Origin: Verrucomicrobiota bacterium
GTDB taxonomy: Bacteria > Verrucomicrobiota > Verrucomicrobiia > CAIQCK01
Reading direction: 5' to 3'
Length of the DNA stretch: 64,000 nucleotides
Assembly: GCA_016222825.1 (NCBI GenBank)
Contig: JACRQF010000004.1
Coordinates: forward strand, 17,203 to 81,202
Every line of letters starts with the position of its first letter. The stretch's first letter is position 1. Of the stretch, positions 36,901 through 44,994 are shown in pieces. The notes under the pieces were generated by a model. That model was not told where the DNA came from. It was given only the letters and a program-made list of their open reading frames with translations, and made no database searches. Made by a program: the position numbers and the translations under genes.

Positions 36901-38394
36901 ATGAAATACATGACACGCAGAGATTTCCTGAAGAGTTCCACCGCCGCCACATTGGCGTTTGGAGCGCCGAGACTGGCCAGCGGCAGCCCGAGCGATGAGG
37001 TCCGCATCGCCGTGGTCGGGCTTGGCGGCATCAACATCCCCGGTGGCGTCGGCGGGCGTGGACGGCAGCTTATCAAGAGCTTCCTCAAGGTTCCGGGAGT
37101 CAAGGTCGCGGCGCTGTGCGACGTGGACAGGACGATCCTCGAGGACAGCGCGAAGTTGTTCAAAGACCGCGGCGAAAGCGTCGCCACGCACGTGGATTTT
37201 CGCCGTGTGCTCGACGACAAGAGCATTGACGCCGTGGTGCTCGCTACGCCGAACCATTGGCACGCGTTGGGGACGATCTGGGCGTGCCAGGCGGGCAAGG
37301 ATGTCTATGTCGAGAAGCCGTTCTCCTACAACATCTGGGAAGGCCAGCAGATGGTCGCCGCCGCCCGCAAATACAAACGCATCGTCCAGGTCGGCACGCA
37401 ACGCCGCTCCAGCACGGTGCTGCCCGTGGCGTTCGAGTATCTGCGCAGCGGCCAACTCGGCCCCGTCCGCTTCGCGCATGCGCTCGTGTTTCGCGCTCGC
37501 GTTGGCATCGGCGAGGCAAGCACGCCGACGCCGGTGCCGGAGACGGTGGACTACGACCTTTGGTGCGGCCCGGCCCCGAAGACACCGCTGATGCGCAAGC
37601 AACTGCACTACGAGTGGCACTGGGTCTGGCCGACCGGCAACGGCGAGATGGGCAACAACGGCGTCCACATGACCGACATCTGCCGCTGGGGGCTGGGCCT
37701 GAACCAGCCGCCGCCCCGCGCGATGAGCATCGGCGGGCGGTTCGCGTTCAACGATGCCGGCGAAACTCCGAACACACAGATCGCCATCTTCGACTATCAG
37801 CCTGTGCCGATCATCTGTGAGATCCGAAACGTGTCGAAGAACACGGAGCCGAAAGCGCCGAGCACGCTGGGCAAATTCCGCGGCAGCGCCAGCGGTATCG
37901 TGATCGTGTGTGAAGGCGGCCACTTTGCCGGCGACTACACCAGCGGCGCGGCCTTCGACAAGGAAGGCAAGAAGATCAAGGACTTCCAGGATGGGAACAA
38001 GACCGGCGCAATTGAAGTTTTCCACACGGCCAACTTCATCGCCGCTGTCCGCAGCCGAAAAGTTGACTCGCTCGTCGCCGAGGCTGCCGTTGGCCACGCT
38101 TCGGCCGCCTGCTGCCACATGGCGAACATTTCCCACCGCATCGGCAAGCAGGCTTCCCCCGATGAGATTCGTGAGCGGATACGCTCAAACGGAGAGCTGT
38201 TGGACGCTTTTGAGCGTTGCCGCGAGAACTTGCGCGAGAACGGCGTGGACCTCGGCGCGACGCCGGCCGTGCTTGGGCCGTGGATTACGTTCAACGCCGG
38301 GCAGGGATGTTTTGTCAGAGAGTTCGCCGAGGAGGCCAACCAGCTTTCACGGCGGAAAGACCGAGTGCCGTTCGTCGTGCCAGAGGTGGTCTGA
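36901..38394 (+). CDS. TAT-exported Gfo/Idh/MocA-family oxidoreductase
   Basis: This is a 497-residue NAD(P)-dependent sugar dehydrogenase-like enzyme. The twin-arginine leader 'MTRRDFLKSSTAATLAFGAP' implies export in folded form, so the cofactor is probably tightly bound. The Rossmann part has 'RIAVVGLGGINIPGG', 'ALCDVDRTILED' and 'ATPNHWHALGTI'. The catalytic E-K-P motif is intact (Glu138-Lys139-Pro140 in 'VYVEKPFSYN'). The C-terminal alpha/beta domain carries 'NGEMGNNGVHMTDICRWGLGL', the substrate-side histidine segment. ATG 36901 is chosen over TTG 36889 because GGAG lies 6 bases before it. It ends the glycan operon and could oxidise a released sugar or a glycoside, for example at C3. Confidence 0.9.
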   Translation: MKYMTRRDFLKSSTAATLAFGAPRLASGSPSDEVRIAVVGLGGINIPGGVGGRGRQLIKSFLKVPGVKVAALCDVDRTILEDSAKLFKDRGESVATHVDFRRVLDDKSIDAVVLATPNHWHALGTIWACQAGKDVYVEKPFSYNIWEGQQMVAAARKYKRIVQVGTQRRSSTVLPVAFEYLRSGQLGPVRFAHALVFRARVGIGEASTPTPVPETVDYDLWCGPAPKTPLMRKQLHYEWHWVWPTGNGEMGNNGVHMTDICRWGLGLNQPPPRAMSIGGRFAFNDAGETPNTQIAIFDYQPVPIICEIRNVSKNTEPKAPSTLGKFRGSASGIVIVCEGGHFAGDYTSGAAFDKEGKKIKDFQDGNKTGAIEVFHTANFIAAVRSRKVDSLVAEAAVGHASAACCHMANISHRIGKQASPDEIRERIRSNGELLDAFERCRENLRENGVDLGATPAVLGPWITFNAGQGCFVREFAEEANQLSRRKDRVPFVVPEVV

Positions 38395-38512
38395 GGGCAC
38401 GCCGACCAGCCCTTGCGCAGCCTAAAAAAAGTAGCAAATTGTCATAGACGAGGGAGCAGCAGACATGTAGAGTCCGCGGCTCAACTTTGCCAAGAAGCAA
38501 TAAGGAGAAAAT

Positions 38513-38848
38513 ATGTCAGAACTGATAAAGAAACTCGTGGTTCCGATCAGCGTTATTTTGGCGCTCATCGGCGTGGTGTTGGCTTGGTCCCGCGGCAGTG
38601 CTCACGCCCAGCTTCTGGACGAGGCACGCAACCTCTCGGTGCAGGTTAACCAGATGCAATTCCGCCAGACGGTTTATCAACGGCTCGCGCAGGAGCTGCT
38701 TGTTTACAGCCAACGCCAGCCGGCGATTGACCCCGTGCTGGTCGCGTTCGGCCTGAAGCCCGCGCCGCCGCAGCCGGCCCAGCAACCGGCCGCCTCGCAG
38801 CCGGCCCGCCCAACCACCCCGTCCACCCCCGCCCCGCGCAGCCGCTAA
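38513..38848 (+). CDS. Small single-pass membrane protein with coiled coil
   Basis: This encodes 111 residues with AAGGAG 5 bases before ATG. There is one N-terminal membrane segment ('VVPISVILALIGVVLAW'), a short helical or coiled-coil stretch ('LLDEARNLSVQVNQMQFRQ'), and a Pro/Ala/Gln-rich tail ('QPAQQPAASQPARPTTPST'). The next gene has the same build, and a Ser/Thr kinase gene follows, so the pair may be accessory membrane proteins of a signalling module. No family is recognised. Confidence 0.7.
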   Translation: MSELIKKLVVPISVILALIGVVLAWSRGSAHAQLLDEARNLSVQVNQMQFRQTVYQRLAQELLVYSQRQPAIDPVLVAFGLKPAPPQPAQQPAASQPARPTTPSTPAPRSR

Positions 38849-38861
38849 TTGGAACAGAACC

Positions 38862-39245
38862 ATGAGCCAACCAAGTTTCAAATCTTCAGAAGAGTCGCCG
38901 ATCCTCGGCATCAGCATCGCCGTCGTCGCCATCCTCGTGTTTGTCCTGAGCTGGCGCGTCGGCTCGTATATCTCGCTGCAAAACGCGAACCTCGACAGCA
39001 GCATCCAGAACATGAAGCGGCAGGTCGAACAGGGCCAGCCGATTGACCAGAACTTCATGCGTTTCCGCGACACGTTGATGCAATACGTCCAGCAGACCAA
39101 GGACGTGAACGTGGTGCGTCTGCTGGCGGCTTACGGTGTTGTTCAGGTTCAGCAAGCGCCGGATCAGCCCGCCGCGCAGGGAGCTGCGCAGCAACCGGCA
39201 CAGCCGGCTGCGCCCGCGCCAAAAGCAGCGCCGTCCGCTCCCTAA
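38862..39245 (+). CDS. Small single-pass membrane protein with coiled coil (partner of 38513)
   Basis: This encodes 127 residues: an N-terminal cytoplasmic stub, a membrane segment 'LGISIAVVAILVFVLSW', a coiled coil 'ANLDSSIQNMKRQVEQG' and a Pro/Ala/Gln-rich tail ending 'APKAAPSAP'. It is 13 bases after its partner, with which it shares the layout (membrane helix, 'LxxxxxNxQMxR'-type helix, low-complexity tail) but little identity. The function is unknown. A periplasmic sensing or scaffolding role next to the kinase is inference from position only. Confidence 0.7.
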   Translation: MSQPSFKSSEESPILGISIAVVAILVFVLSWRVGSYISLQNANLDSSIQNMKRQVEQGQPIDQNFMRFRDTLMQYVQQTKDVNVVRLLAAYGVVQVQQAPDQPAAQGAAQQPAQPAAPAPKAAPSAP

Positions 39246-39411
39246 GCAAGCCGCGTGGCGGAATCCCGGGCGATTCGCATCCGCGAACGACGGTTGGGTT
39301 GTATCCGCGCATCTTCGGTTCCCGGCCTCCCCGGCGGCGGGGCGGCGTCGCCGAAAAACGGCGCAAAAGGTTGTTCCACCCATCGGGCGGCTACGCTAGT
39401 ATTTTGCCGAC

Positions 39412-41310
39412 GTGACGGATCAACCCAACGACATTCCAGGCTACGAAATCCTGGCCAAGATCGGCGAAGGCGGCCGCGGCACCGTTTACCGCGCGCGCCA
39501 GTTGTCGCTGGACCGGCTTGTGGCCGTCAAAATCCTCGCCCCGGAGCTGGCCTCCGACGCCGAATACACCTCCAAGTTCCTCCAGGAAGCCCGCGCCGCC
39601 GCCAAGCTCAGCCATCCCAACATCGTCCAAGCCATCGAAGCCGGCGTGCATCACGGCATCTGGTATTTCGTCATGGAACTGGTCGAGAGCGGCTCGCTCC
39701 ACGAGCGGGTGGTCAGCATCGGCAAGTTCTCCGAACAGGAAACGCTCGATGTCGCGCAGCAAATGGCGCAGGCGCTTGATTTCGCGTGGCGGCGCGCGCA
39801 TCTGGTCCACCGTGACATCAAGCCCGCCAACATCCTTCTCAGCGCCGACGGCCGCGCCAAGCTCGCCGACCTCGGCCTCGCGCAGCGTCACGGCACGCCC
39901 GCCGACAAGAGCGGCTTCACCGAGGGCACCCCGCAATACTGCGCGCCCGAACAATGCCGCGGCGAGCCGAACCTCGACATCCGCACCGACCTCTACTCGC
40001 TCGGCGCCACGCTCTACCACCTCATCTGCGGACGCCCGCCGTTCGACGGCGACAACCCGGCCGTGGTCATGGGCAAGCAGATTTCCGAGCCGCCACCGCC
40101 GCCGCGCAACCTCAACCCCCAGATTTCGCCCGCGCTCGAAGCGATCATCCTCAAACTGCTCGCCAAAGACCCGGCCCAGCGGTTCCAGTCGCCCGCCGAC
40201 CTTCTGAAGGAACTCGACCGCCTCCTCGCGCCCCAGCGCGTCGAACCCGCCGTCGCGTCAGTCGCCAACGCCGGCCGCCGCCGCATCCTCGCTCTCGGTT
40301 CAGCCATTGCGCTGGCTGTTGTCGTTGTGGTCGGCGGCGCCCTTGCTTTGTTCAAAGGACCGGCTCCTGGCGGGAAAGCAAAGACCGCCGGCAAGTCGAA
40401 AAGCAGCATCGCCCCCAAAACGCCCGGTGCATTCCCCGCCCCTGCGACTGCCACCGGCACGCAGAAAACCGCCGCGCTCACTCCCCAGCCCACGCCGCGC
40501 GTTCCGCCCCCCCCGGCGGCGCCGCCCGGTCCAGCCGACGAGGAACTGCAGAACTTCCTCGCCAACGTCGCCGCCCTCGTCAAAGAATCCAAGTTCGCCG
40601 ACGCCGACGCCGCGCTCCAAAAAGCGCAGGAGCAATGGAAAAGCGCGCCACTCCAAGTGCGGGTGAAGATCGAAAACGCCGGACAGGAAACGCAAACCGC
40701 CCGCGCCGCCCACGAGAAGAAAATGGCCGACGAAGCCGCCGCCAAGGCTGCCGCCGAAACCGCGCGCCGCGAGCAAGCCGAGGCCCAGGCCCGCGCCATC
40801 ATCGAGCCGACCGGAGGCTGGGCGCGCGCCTTCTACATTGAATACGCCTGCCAATACATGGCCGGCCAGACTGCAAAAACCACCGACGCCGACGTCCGCG
40901 CGCGGCTCGAAGCCCGCTCCGGCGAACTGCAACTGCTCGGCGAATTGAAGAACCACCTCATTGCGGAGATCGGCAAAGGCGCGCTCCCGGCGCGTGACTT
41001 CCCTCTCGTGCGCGGCCGGACGCTCCAAGGCAAGCCCGTCAGCGCCACGGCCGACAACCTCAGCATCGCCGTCGGCGTCGGCACCATCGCGTTGCGCTGG
41101 AGCGACCTGACCGAGCCGGCCATCTACGCCATGCTCCAGGCCAGCATCGCCGCGCAACACAGCCGCGCCCTCGCCGCACTGGCCCTCTACGCGTGGGAAA
41201 CGGGCCGGGCCGACGACGCCCGCCGTTTCTATGACCAGGCCAAGACTGCCCTCGGCGACCAACTCCCCGAACCGGTCCGCCGCCGCGGCGAATCCCCGCC
41301 CGCGAACTGA
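39412..41310 (+). CDS. Membrane-anchored Hanks-type serine/threonine protein kinase
   Basis: This 632-residue kinase starts at a GTG. The kinase domain spans about 10-270: glycine loop 'IGEGGRGTVY', Lys in 'VAVKIL', the intact catalytic loop 'HRDIKPANIL', DLG metal loop 'LADLGLA', activation segment 'TEGTPQYCAPEQ' and 'DLYSLGATLYHL'. A single membrane helix follows near residue 300 ('LGSAIALAVVVVVGGALALF'). A Pro-rich linker and a helical, Ala/Lys/Glu-rich outer domain follow, ending in a TPR-like segment ('ALAALALYAWETGRADDARRFYDQAK'). Unlike the 10757 protein, all catalytic residues are present. Substrates cannot be predicted. It follows the two small membrane proteins by 166 bases and precedes a small membrane protein. 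Confidence 0.92.
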   Translation: MTDQPNDIPGYEILAKIGEGGRGTVYRARQLSLDRLVAVKILAPELASDAEYTSKFLQEARAAAKLSHPNIVQAIEAGVHHGIWYFVMELVESGSLHERVVSIGKFSEQETLDVAQQMAQALDFAWRRAHLVHRDIKPANILLSADGRAKLADLGLAQRHGTPADKSGFTEGTPQYCAPEQCRGEPNLDIRTDLYSLGATLYHLICGRPPFDGDNPAVVMGKQISEPPPPPRNLNPQISPALEAIILKLLAKDPAQRFQSPADLLKELDRLLAPQRVEPAVASVANAGRRRILALGSAIALAVVVVVGGALALFKGPAPGGKAKTAGKSKSSIAPKTPGAFPAPATATGTQKTAALTPQPTPRVPPPPAAPPGPADEELQNFLANVAALVKESKFADADAALQKAQEQWKSAPLQVRVKIENAGQETQTARAAHEKKMADEAAAKAAAETARREQAEAQARAIIEPTGGWARAFYIEYACQYMAGQTAKTTDADVRARLEARSGELQLLGELKNHLIAEIGKGALPARDFPLVRGRTLQGKPVSATADNLSIAVGVGTIALRWSDLTEPAIYAMLQASIAAQHSRALAALALYAWETGRADDARRFYDQAKTALGDQLPEPVRRRGESPPAN

Positions 41311-41360
41311 GCGGCCGTCGCGAGCCGACGACCCATCACTCGCTACTCCTCACGCTCCCC

Positions 41361-41810
41361 ATGAAACGCTGGCTTCTCTACATCGCCGCCGCGTGGGCGT
41401 TTTTCGCCCTGACCTGGTGGGTCTGCGGGCGGCTGTTGATGACCGACGAGAAACGCGTGCTGCTACAGATTGAAACACTCGCGCGGCTCGTCGAGTCCGG
41501 CAACCTCTTCACGCTCGACGACGCCATCGCCTCCGACTACCGCGACGACTGGGACAACGACCGGCGCACGCTCCTGCTCGCCGTCCGCGCGCTGCGGCAG
41601 CGTTACCGCGGCCTCGAAATTCATCTGGGCCGCGCCATCGTCCGCGTCACCGGCGACATCGCCACCGCCGACCTGCGCGCCCGCGTCACCGGCCACGCCG
41701 CTGATGACACACAAACCGAGGGCGAGCGCGGCGAATTCCATCTCACCTTCCGCCGCGTCGAAAAGGAATGGAAGCTCAGCCGCGTCGCGCGCAAAGAGCC
41801 GGCGCCGTGA
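41361..41810 (+). CDS. Membrane-anchored NTF2/SnoaL-fold-like small protein
   Basis: This encodes 149 residues with an N-terminal membrane helix ('MKRWLLYIAAAWAFFALTWWVCG'), a helical region ('VLLQIETLARLVESGN'), and a beta-rich end with 'HLGRAIVRVTGDIATADLRARV' and 'GEFHLTFRRVEKEWKLSRV'. The last pattern (sheet strand, 'F.F.+.+.+W+L..V') is typical of NTF2-like/SnoaL folds used for ligand binding or as assembly modules. It is 50 bases after the kinase gene on the same strand, so it may be an accessory. The family assignment is tentative. Confidence 0.65.
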   Translation: MKRWLLYIAAAWAFFALTWWVCGRLLMTDEKRVLLQIETLARLVESGNLFTLDDAIASDYRDDWDNDRRTLLLAVRALRQRYRGLEIHLGRAIVRVTGDIATADLRARVTGHAADDTQTEGERGEFHLTFRRVEKEWKLSRVARKEPAP

Positions 41811-41854
41811 CGCGGACTTGCGCGAACGGGCTGCGCGTGGTTGAGTGCAGATTC

Positions 41855-42769
41855 ATGGACGCCAAGCCGTGGCCGCTTTGCCGGTTTCTGACGCTGTTGT
41901 TGACCGCGTTGTGGCTCTCATTGCCGATGACGCGGGCGGGCGACGAACTGATCCTCTGTGGCGGGGATGAGGTGTTCGCCCTGAGGATCATCGGGTCGGG
42001 CAAGATTTCCACAAACAGAGTCTGGTCGTGGCGGGCCAGGGACTGCCCCAATCTGCCGGAGAACCTCAGGGACAAGTTCGGCACGACGGACGAGTGCAAG
42101 CCGGTCGGGGACGGGAAGAGAATTCTGATCACGTCGTCGGGCGGCGGCGTGGCGCTGGTGGAGCGCGCGAGCGGCAAGGCGCTGTTCTCGGCGTTCGTGG
42201 GCAACGCGCACTCGGCGGAGATGCTGCCGCGCAACCGCGTGGTTGTGGCAGGCTCGACACACGCGGAGGGAAACCGGCTCGCGGTGTTCGACTTCGGCCA
42301 GCCGGGGGAGGCGATTCACGTCACAGAGTTGCACTCGGCTCATGGCGTGGCGTGGGATGAGAAGCGGCAGATTCTGTGGGCGCTGGGGTATGAGGAGTTG
42401 AACGGTTACCGGCTGGCGAACTGGGCCGGCGCGGAGCCGAGGCTGCACCTGGCAGACTCCTACCCGCTGCCGGACCCGGGCGGGCACGATTTGCAGATCA
42501 CTCCGAAGTGCGACATCCTGGTGCTGACCACCGGCTCGCACGTCTATGTGTTCAACCCGGAGCGGCGCGCGTTCTTCCCGCACATGACCTGGGGGAACAA
42601 AGGCGGCGTCAAGTGCGTGAGCATCAATCCAAAGACAGGGCTGACCGCGCTCATCCAGGGCAGCGACCGCCAGTGGTGGAGCGACACGGTGCAGTGGCTG
42701 GATTTCGAGACAGCGTTGAAGCTGCCCGGCGAGCGGCTCTACAAGGCGCGGTGGTGTGTGAAGGAATAG
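41855..42769 (+). CDS. Secreted beta-propeller-like protein (DUF6528-like)
   Basis: This is a 304-residue exported protein. The leader 'MDAKPWPLCRFLTLLLTALWLSLPMTRA' is followed by blades of about 45 residues such as 'DELILCGGDEVFALRI', 'ILITSSGGGVALVERASG', 'AHGVAWDEKRQILWALGYEELN' and 'DILVLTTGSHVYVFN'. It appears to be a propeller binding or lyase-like protein of the DUF6528 type. No catalytic motif can be named. ATG 41855 is chosen because it directly starts the signal peptide. It overlaps nothing and precedes the TAT isomerase gene on the same strand. Confidence 0.7.
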   Translation: MDAKPWPLCRFLTLLLTALWLSLPMTRAGDELILCGGDEVFALRIIGSGKISTNRVWSWRARDCPNLPENLRDKFGTTDECKPVGDGKRILITSSGGGVALVERASGKALFSAFVGNAHSAEMLPRNRVVVAGSTHAEGNRLAVFDFGQPGEAIHVTELHSAHGVAWDEKRQILWALGYEELNGYRLANWAGAEPRLHLADSYPLPDPGGHDLQITPKCDILVLTTGSHVYVFNPERRAFFPHMTWGNKGGVKCVSINPKTGLTALIQGSDRQWWSDTVQWLDFETALKLPGERLYKARWCVKE

Positions 42770-42856
42770 GCGTGCTCAGCGCGTCGGCTGTCGCGAGAGT
42801 TGTTGTTGCCGCTCCGGCAACTATGGGTCATCATGCGGCGCAACTTGAACCACACC

Positions 42857-43804
42857 ATGAACACCATGACCCGACGTGATTTCCTGAAACTCTCCGGCGC
42901 CGGCGCCGCCGCCGGCTTTGGCACTTGCTCCACCGGCCCGCGCGCGCTGGCCATCGAGCCGATCCGGCGCAGCGGCCCGCCGAAGCTGCGGCTGAGCCTG
43001 GCGGCGTATTCGTTCCGCGAGTTCTTCAAGGACGCCAGCCACGCGCGCAAAAACCTCGCAGACCCGGCAAAGCAGATAGACATGTTCCAGTTCATTGACT
43101 ACTGCGCCGACCAGGGTTGCGAGGGCGCGGAACTGACGAGCTACTACTTCCCAAAGGACGTGACGGACGACTACTTGCGGCTGGTGCGCGCCCGCGCGGC
43201 TAAACGCGGCGTGGCCGTCAGCGGCACGTCGGTCGGCAACACGTTCACGCTGCCCAAAGGCGAGAAGCGCGACAAGCAGATCGCTGACGTGAAGCAGTGG
43301 ATTGACCGCGCCGCCGTCATGGGCGCGCCGCACATCCGCGTGTTCGCCGGTTCGGTCCCGAAGGGCGGCAATGCCGCGGAGGCGACGCGGCTGTGCATCG
43401 AGGCGATGGAGGAGTGCTGCGACTACGCCGGCAAGAAGCAGATCTACCTCGGCATCGAGAACCACGGCGGCATCGTCGCGGAGCCGGAAGGGCTGCTGGA
43501 GATCGTGCGCGCGGTCAAGAGCCGCTGGTGCGGCGTCAACCTCGACACCGGCAATTTCCACGGCGAAGACCCCTACGCCGAGATGGCCCGGTGCGCGCCC
43601 TACTCGGTGAACGTGCAGGTAAAGGCCGAGATCAAGCGCAAGGGCGCGAAAGAAGGCGAGCCGAGCGATCTGGCGCGCATCGTGAAGATGCTGCGCGACG
43701 TGAACTACCAGGGCTTCGTCGCGCTCGAATACGAATCCAAGGAAGACCCCTACACCGGCGTGCCGCGCCTGCTGAAGCAGATGAAGGCGGCGTTCAAGAG
43801 TTGA
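42857..43804 (+). CDS. TAT-exported sugar phosphate isomerase/epimerase-like TIM-barrel protein
   Basis: This encodes 315 residues with a twin-arginine leader ('MTRRDFLKLSGAGAAAGFG'). The xylose-isomerase-like AP-endonuclease-2 barrel shows 'LAAYSFREFFKD', 'QGCEGAELTSYYFPKD', the metal-ligand segment 'YLGIENHGGIVAEPEGLLEI', 'CGVNLDTGNFHGEDPYAEM' and 'NVQVKAEIKRKG'. Glu and His ligands are in place. Export before use implies an extracytoplasmic sugar substrate. ATG 42857 is chosen next to the TAT motif; ATG 42833 would add eight residues. In related clusters such enzymes isomerise or hydrate keto-glycosides released by a Gfo/Idh enzyme. Here that function is inferred. The DAHP synthase/chorismate mutase gene follows 33 bases downstream. 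Confidence 0.85.
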   Translation: MNTMTRRDFLKLSGAGAAAGFGTCSTGPRALAIEPIRRSGPPKLRLSLAAYSFREFFKDASHARKNLADPAKQIDMFQFIDYCADQGCEGAELTSYYFPKDVTDDYLRLVRARAAKRGVAVSGTSVGNTFTLPKGEKRDKQIADVKQWIDRAAVMGAPHIRVFAGSVPKGGNAAEATRLCIEAMEECCDYAGKKQIYLGIENHGGIVAEPEGLLEIVRAVKSRWCGVNLDTGNFHGEDPYAEMARCAPYSVNVQVKAEIKRKGAKEGEPSDLARIVKMLRDVNYQGFVALEYESKEDPYTGVPRLLKQMKAAFKS

Positions 43805-43836
43805 CGGAAAGGCGGACGCGAACTAAAGGACATGCC

Positions 43837-44970
43837 ATGAGCAAATCGGATGGTGGGCTTCACAGGCTTCAGGGCCGTGGAGCGTGTCTTCAGGGCAAGA
43901 TCGTGCTGGCGGGCCCGTGCAGCGTCGAGTCCGAGCAGCAGATCATGGACGCGGCGCTGCAACTCGGCAAGCTGGGCCTTAGCGCGTTGCGCGCCGGCAT
44001 CTGGAAACCGCGGACGCGGCCCGGCTCGTTCCAAGGCGTCGGCGAGGCCGCGCTGCCGTGGCTCAAGGCCGCCGGCAAGGCCGCGAAGCTTCCCGTGGCG
44101 TGCGAGGTGGCCCAGCCCGCGCACGTGGACGCCTGCCTCGCGCACGGCATTGACATCCTGTGGATCGGCGCACGCACGACCGTCAACCCGTTCTCCGTCC
44201 AGGCGCTGGCGGACCGTCTGCGCGGCGTGGACTTGCCGGTGATGGTGAAGAACCCGGTCAACCCCGACCTCGAACTGTGGCTCGGCGCCATCGAACGGTT
44301 GCGCCGCGCCGGTGTCACCAAAATCGCCGCGGTCCATCGCGGCTTCTCGACGGCGCGGCAGACGATCTATCGCAACGAACCCATCTGGCGCATCCCGCTG
44401 GAACTACGCCGCCGGTTGCCGGAAGTGCCGCTCATCTGCGACCCCAGCCACATGGGCGGCACGCGGGAATTACTCAAACCGATCTCGCAGGAAGCGCTCG
44501 ACCTGCTTTACGACGGACTCATGATCGAAGCGCATCCGCGTCCGGAAAAAGCGCAGAGCGACGCGGGCCAGCAAATCACGCCCGCGCGCCTTCGCAGCCT
44601 GCTGGCGAGCCTGGTGCCGAAGAAGGAGAACGCGCTCGTGCGGGATTACACCAGCCACATCGCCGCGCTCCGCAAGGAAGTGGACGGCCTCGACCACCAG
44701 CTTCTGGATTGCCTGAGCCGGCGCATGGAGATCGTGCGCCAGATGAGCCACTACAAGGAGAAATACGGCGTCTCCTCCTTCCAGCCGCATCGCTGGAGCG
44801 ACATCGTCAAGGACCGGACCCGTTACGGCGCGGCCCGCGCGCTCGATCAGGATTTTGTTTTGGAAATCTTCGACCACATCCACGAAGAGGCCATCCGGCA
44901 GCAGGAGCAGGAGGCGGACGTGATTCCACCGGAGGCCACGGATCACAAGCGTCACCGCCGCGCCCGTTGA
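43837..44970 (+). CDS. Bifunctional 3-deoxy-7-phosphoheptulonate synthase / chorismate mutase
   Basis: The N-terminal domain (about 15-270) is a type I-beta DAHP synthase joining phosphoenolpyruvate and erythrose 4-phosphate at the entry of the shikimate pathway: 'LAGPCSVESEQQIM', 'AGIWKPRTRPGSFQG', 'LPVMVKNPVNPDLELWLG', 'VHRGFSTARQTIYRN' and 'LICDPSHMGG'. The C-terminal part (about 270-360) is an AroQ-class chorismate mutase ('HIAALRKEVDGLDHQLLDCLSRRMEI'), giving the second step toward prephenate and probably allosteric control by fusion. The AAAGGA ribosome site is about 6-7 bases before ATG 43837. It sits among secreted catabolic genes without other aromatic-pathway genes, so the context says nothing about regulation. 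Confidence 0.93.
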   Translation: MSKSDGGLHRLQGRGACLQGKIVLAGPCSVESEQQIMDAALQLGKLGLSALRAGIWKPRTRPGSFQGVGEAALPWLKAAGKAAKLPVACEVAQPAHVDACLAHGIDILWIGARTTVNPFSVQALADRLRGVDLPVMVKNPVNPDLELWLGAIERLRRAGVTKIAAVHRGFSTARQTIYRNEPIWRIPLELRRRLPEVPLICDPSHMGGTRELLKPISQEALDLLYDGLMIEAHPRPEKAQSDAGQQITPARLRSLLASLVPKKENALVRDYTSHIAALRKEVDGLDHQLLDCLSRRMEIVRQMSHYKEKYGVSSFQPHRWSDIVKDRTRYGAARALDQDFVLEIFDHIHEEAIRQQEQEADVIPPEATDHKRHRRAR

Positions 44971-44994
44971 GCCGCGGACTGGTGTCAGGCGCCC

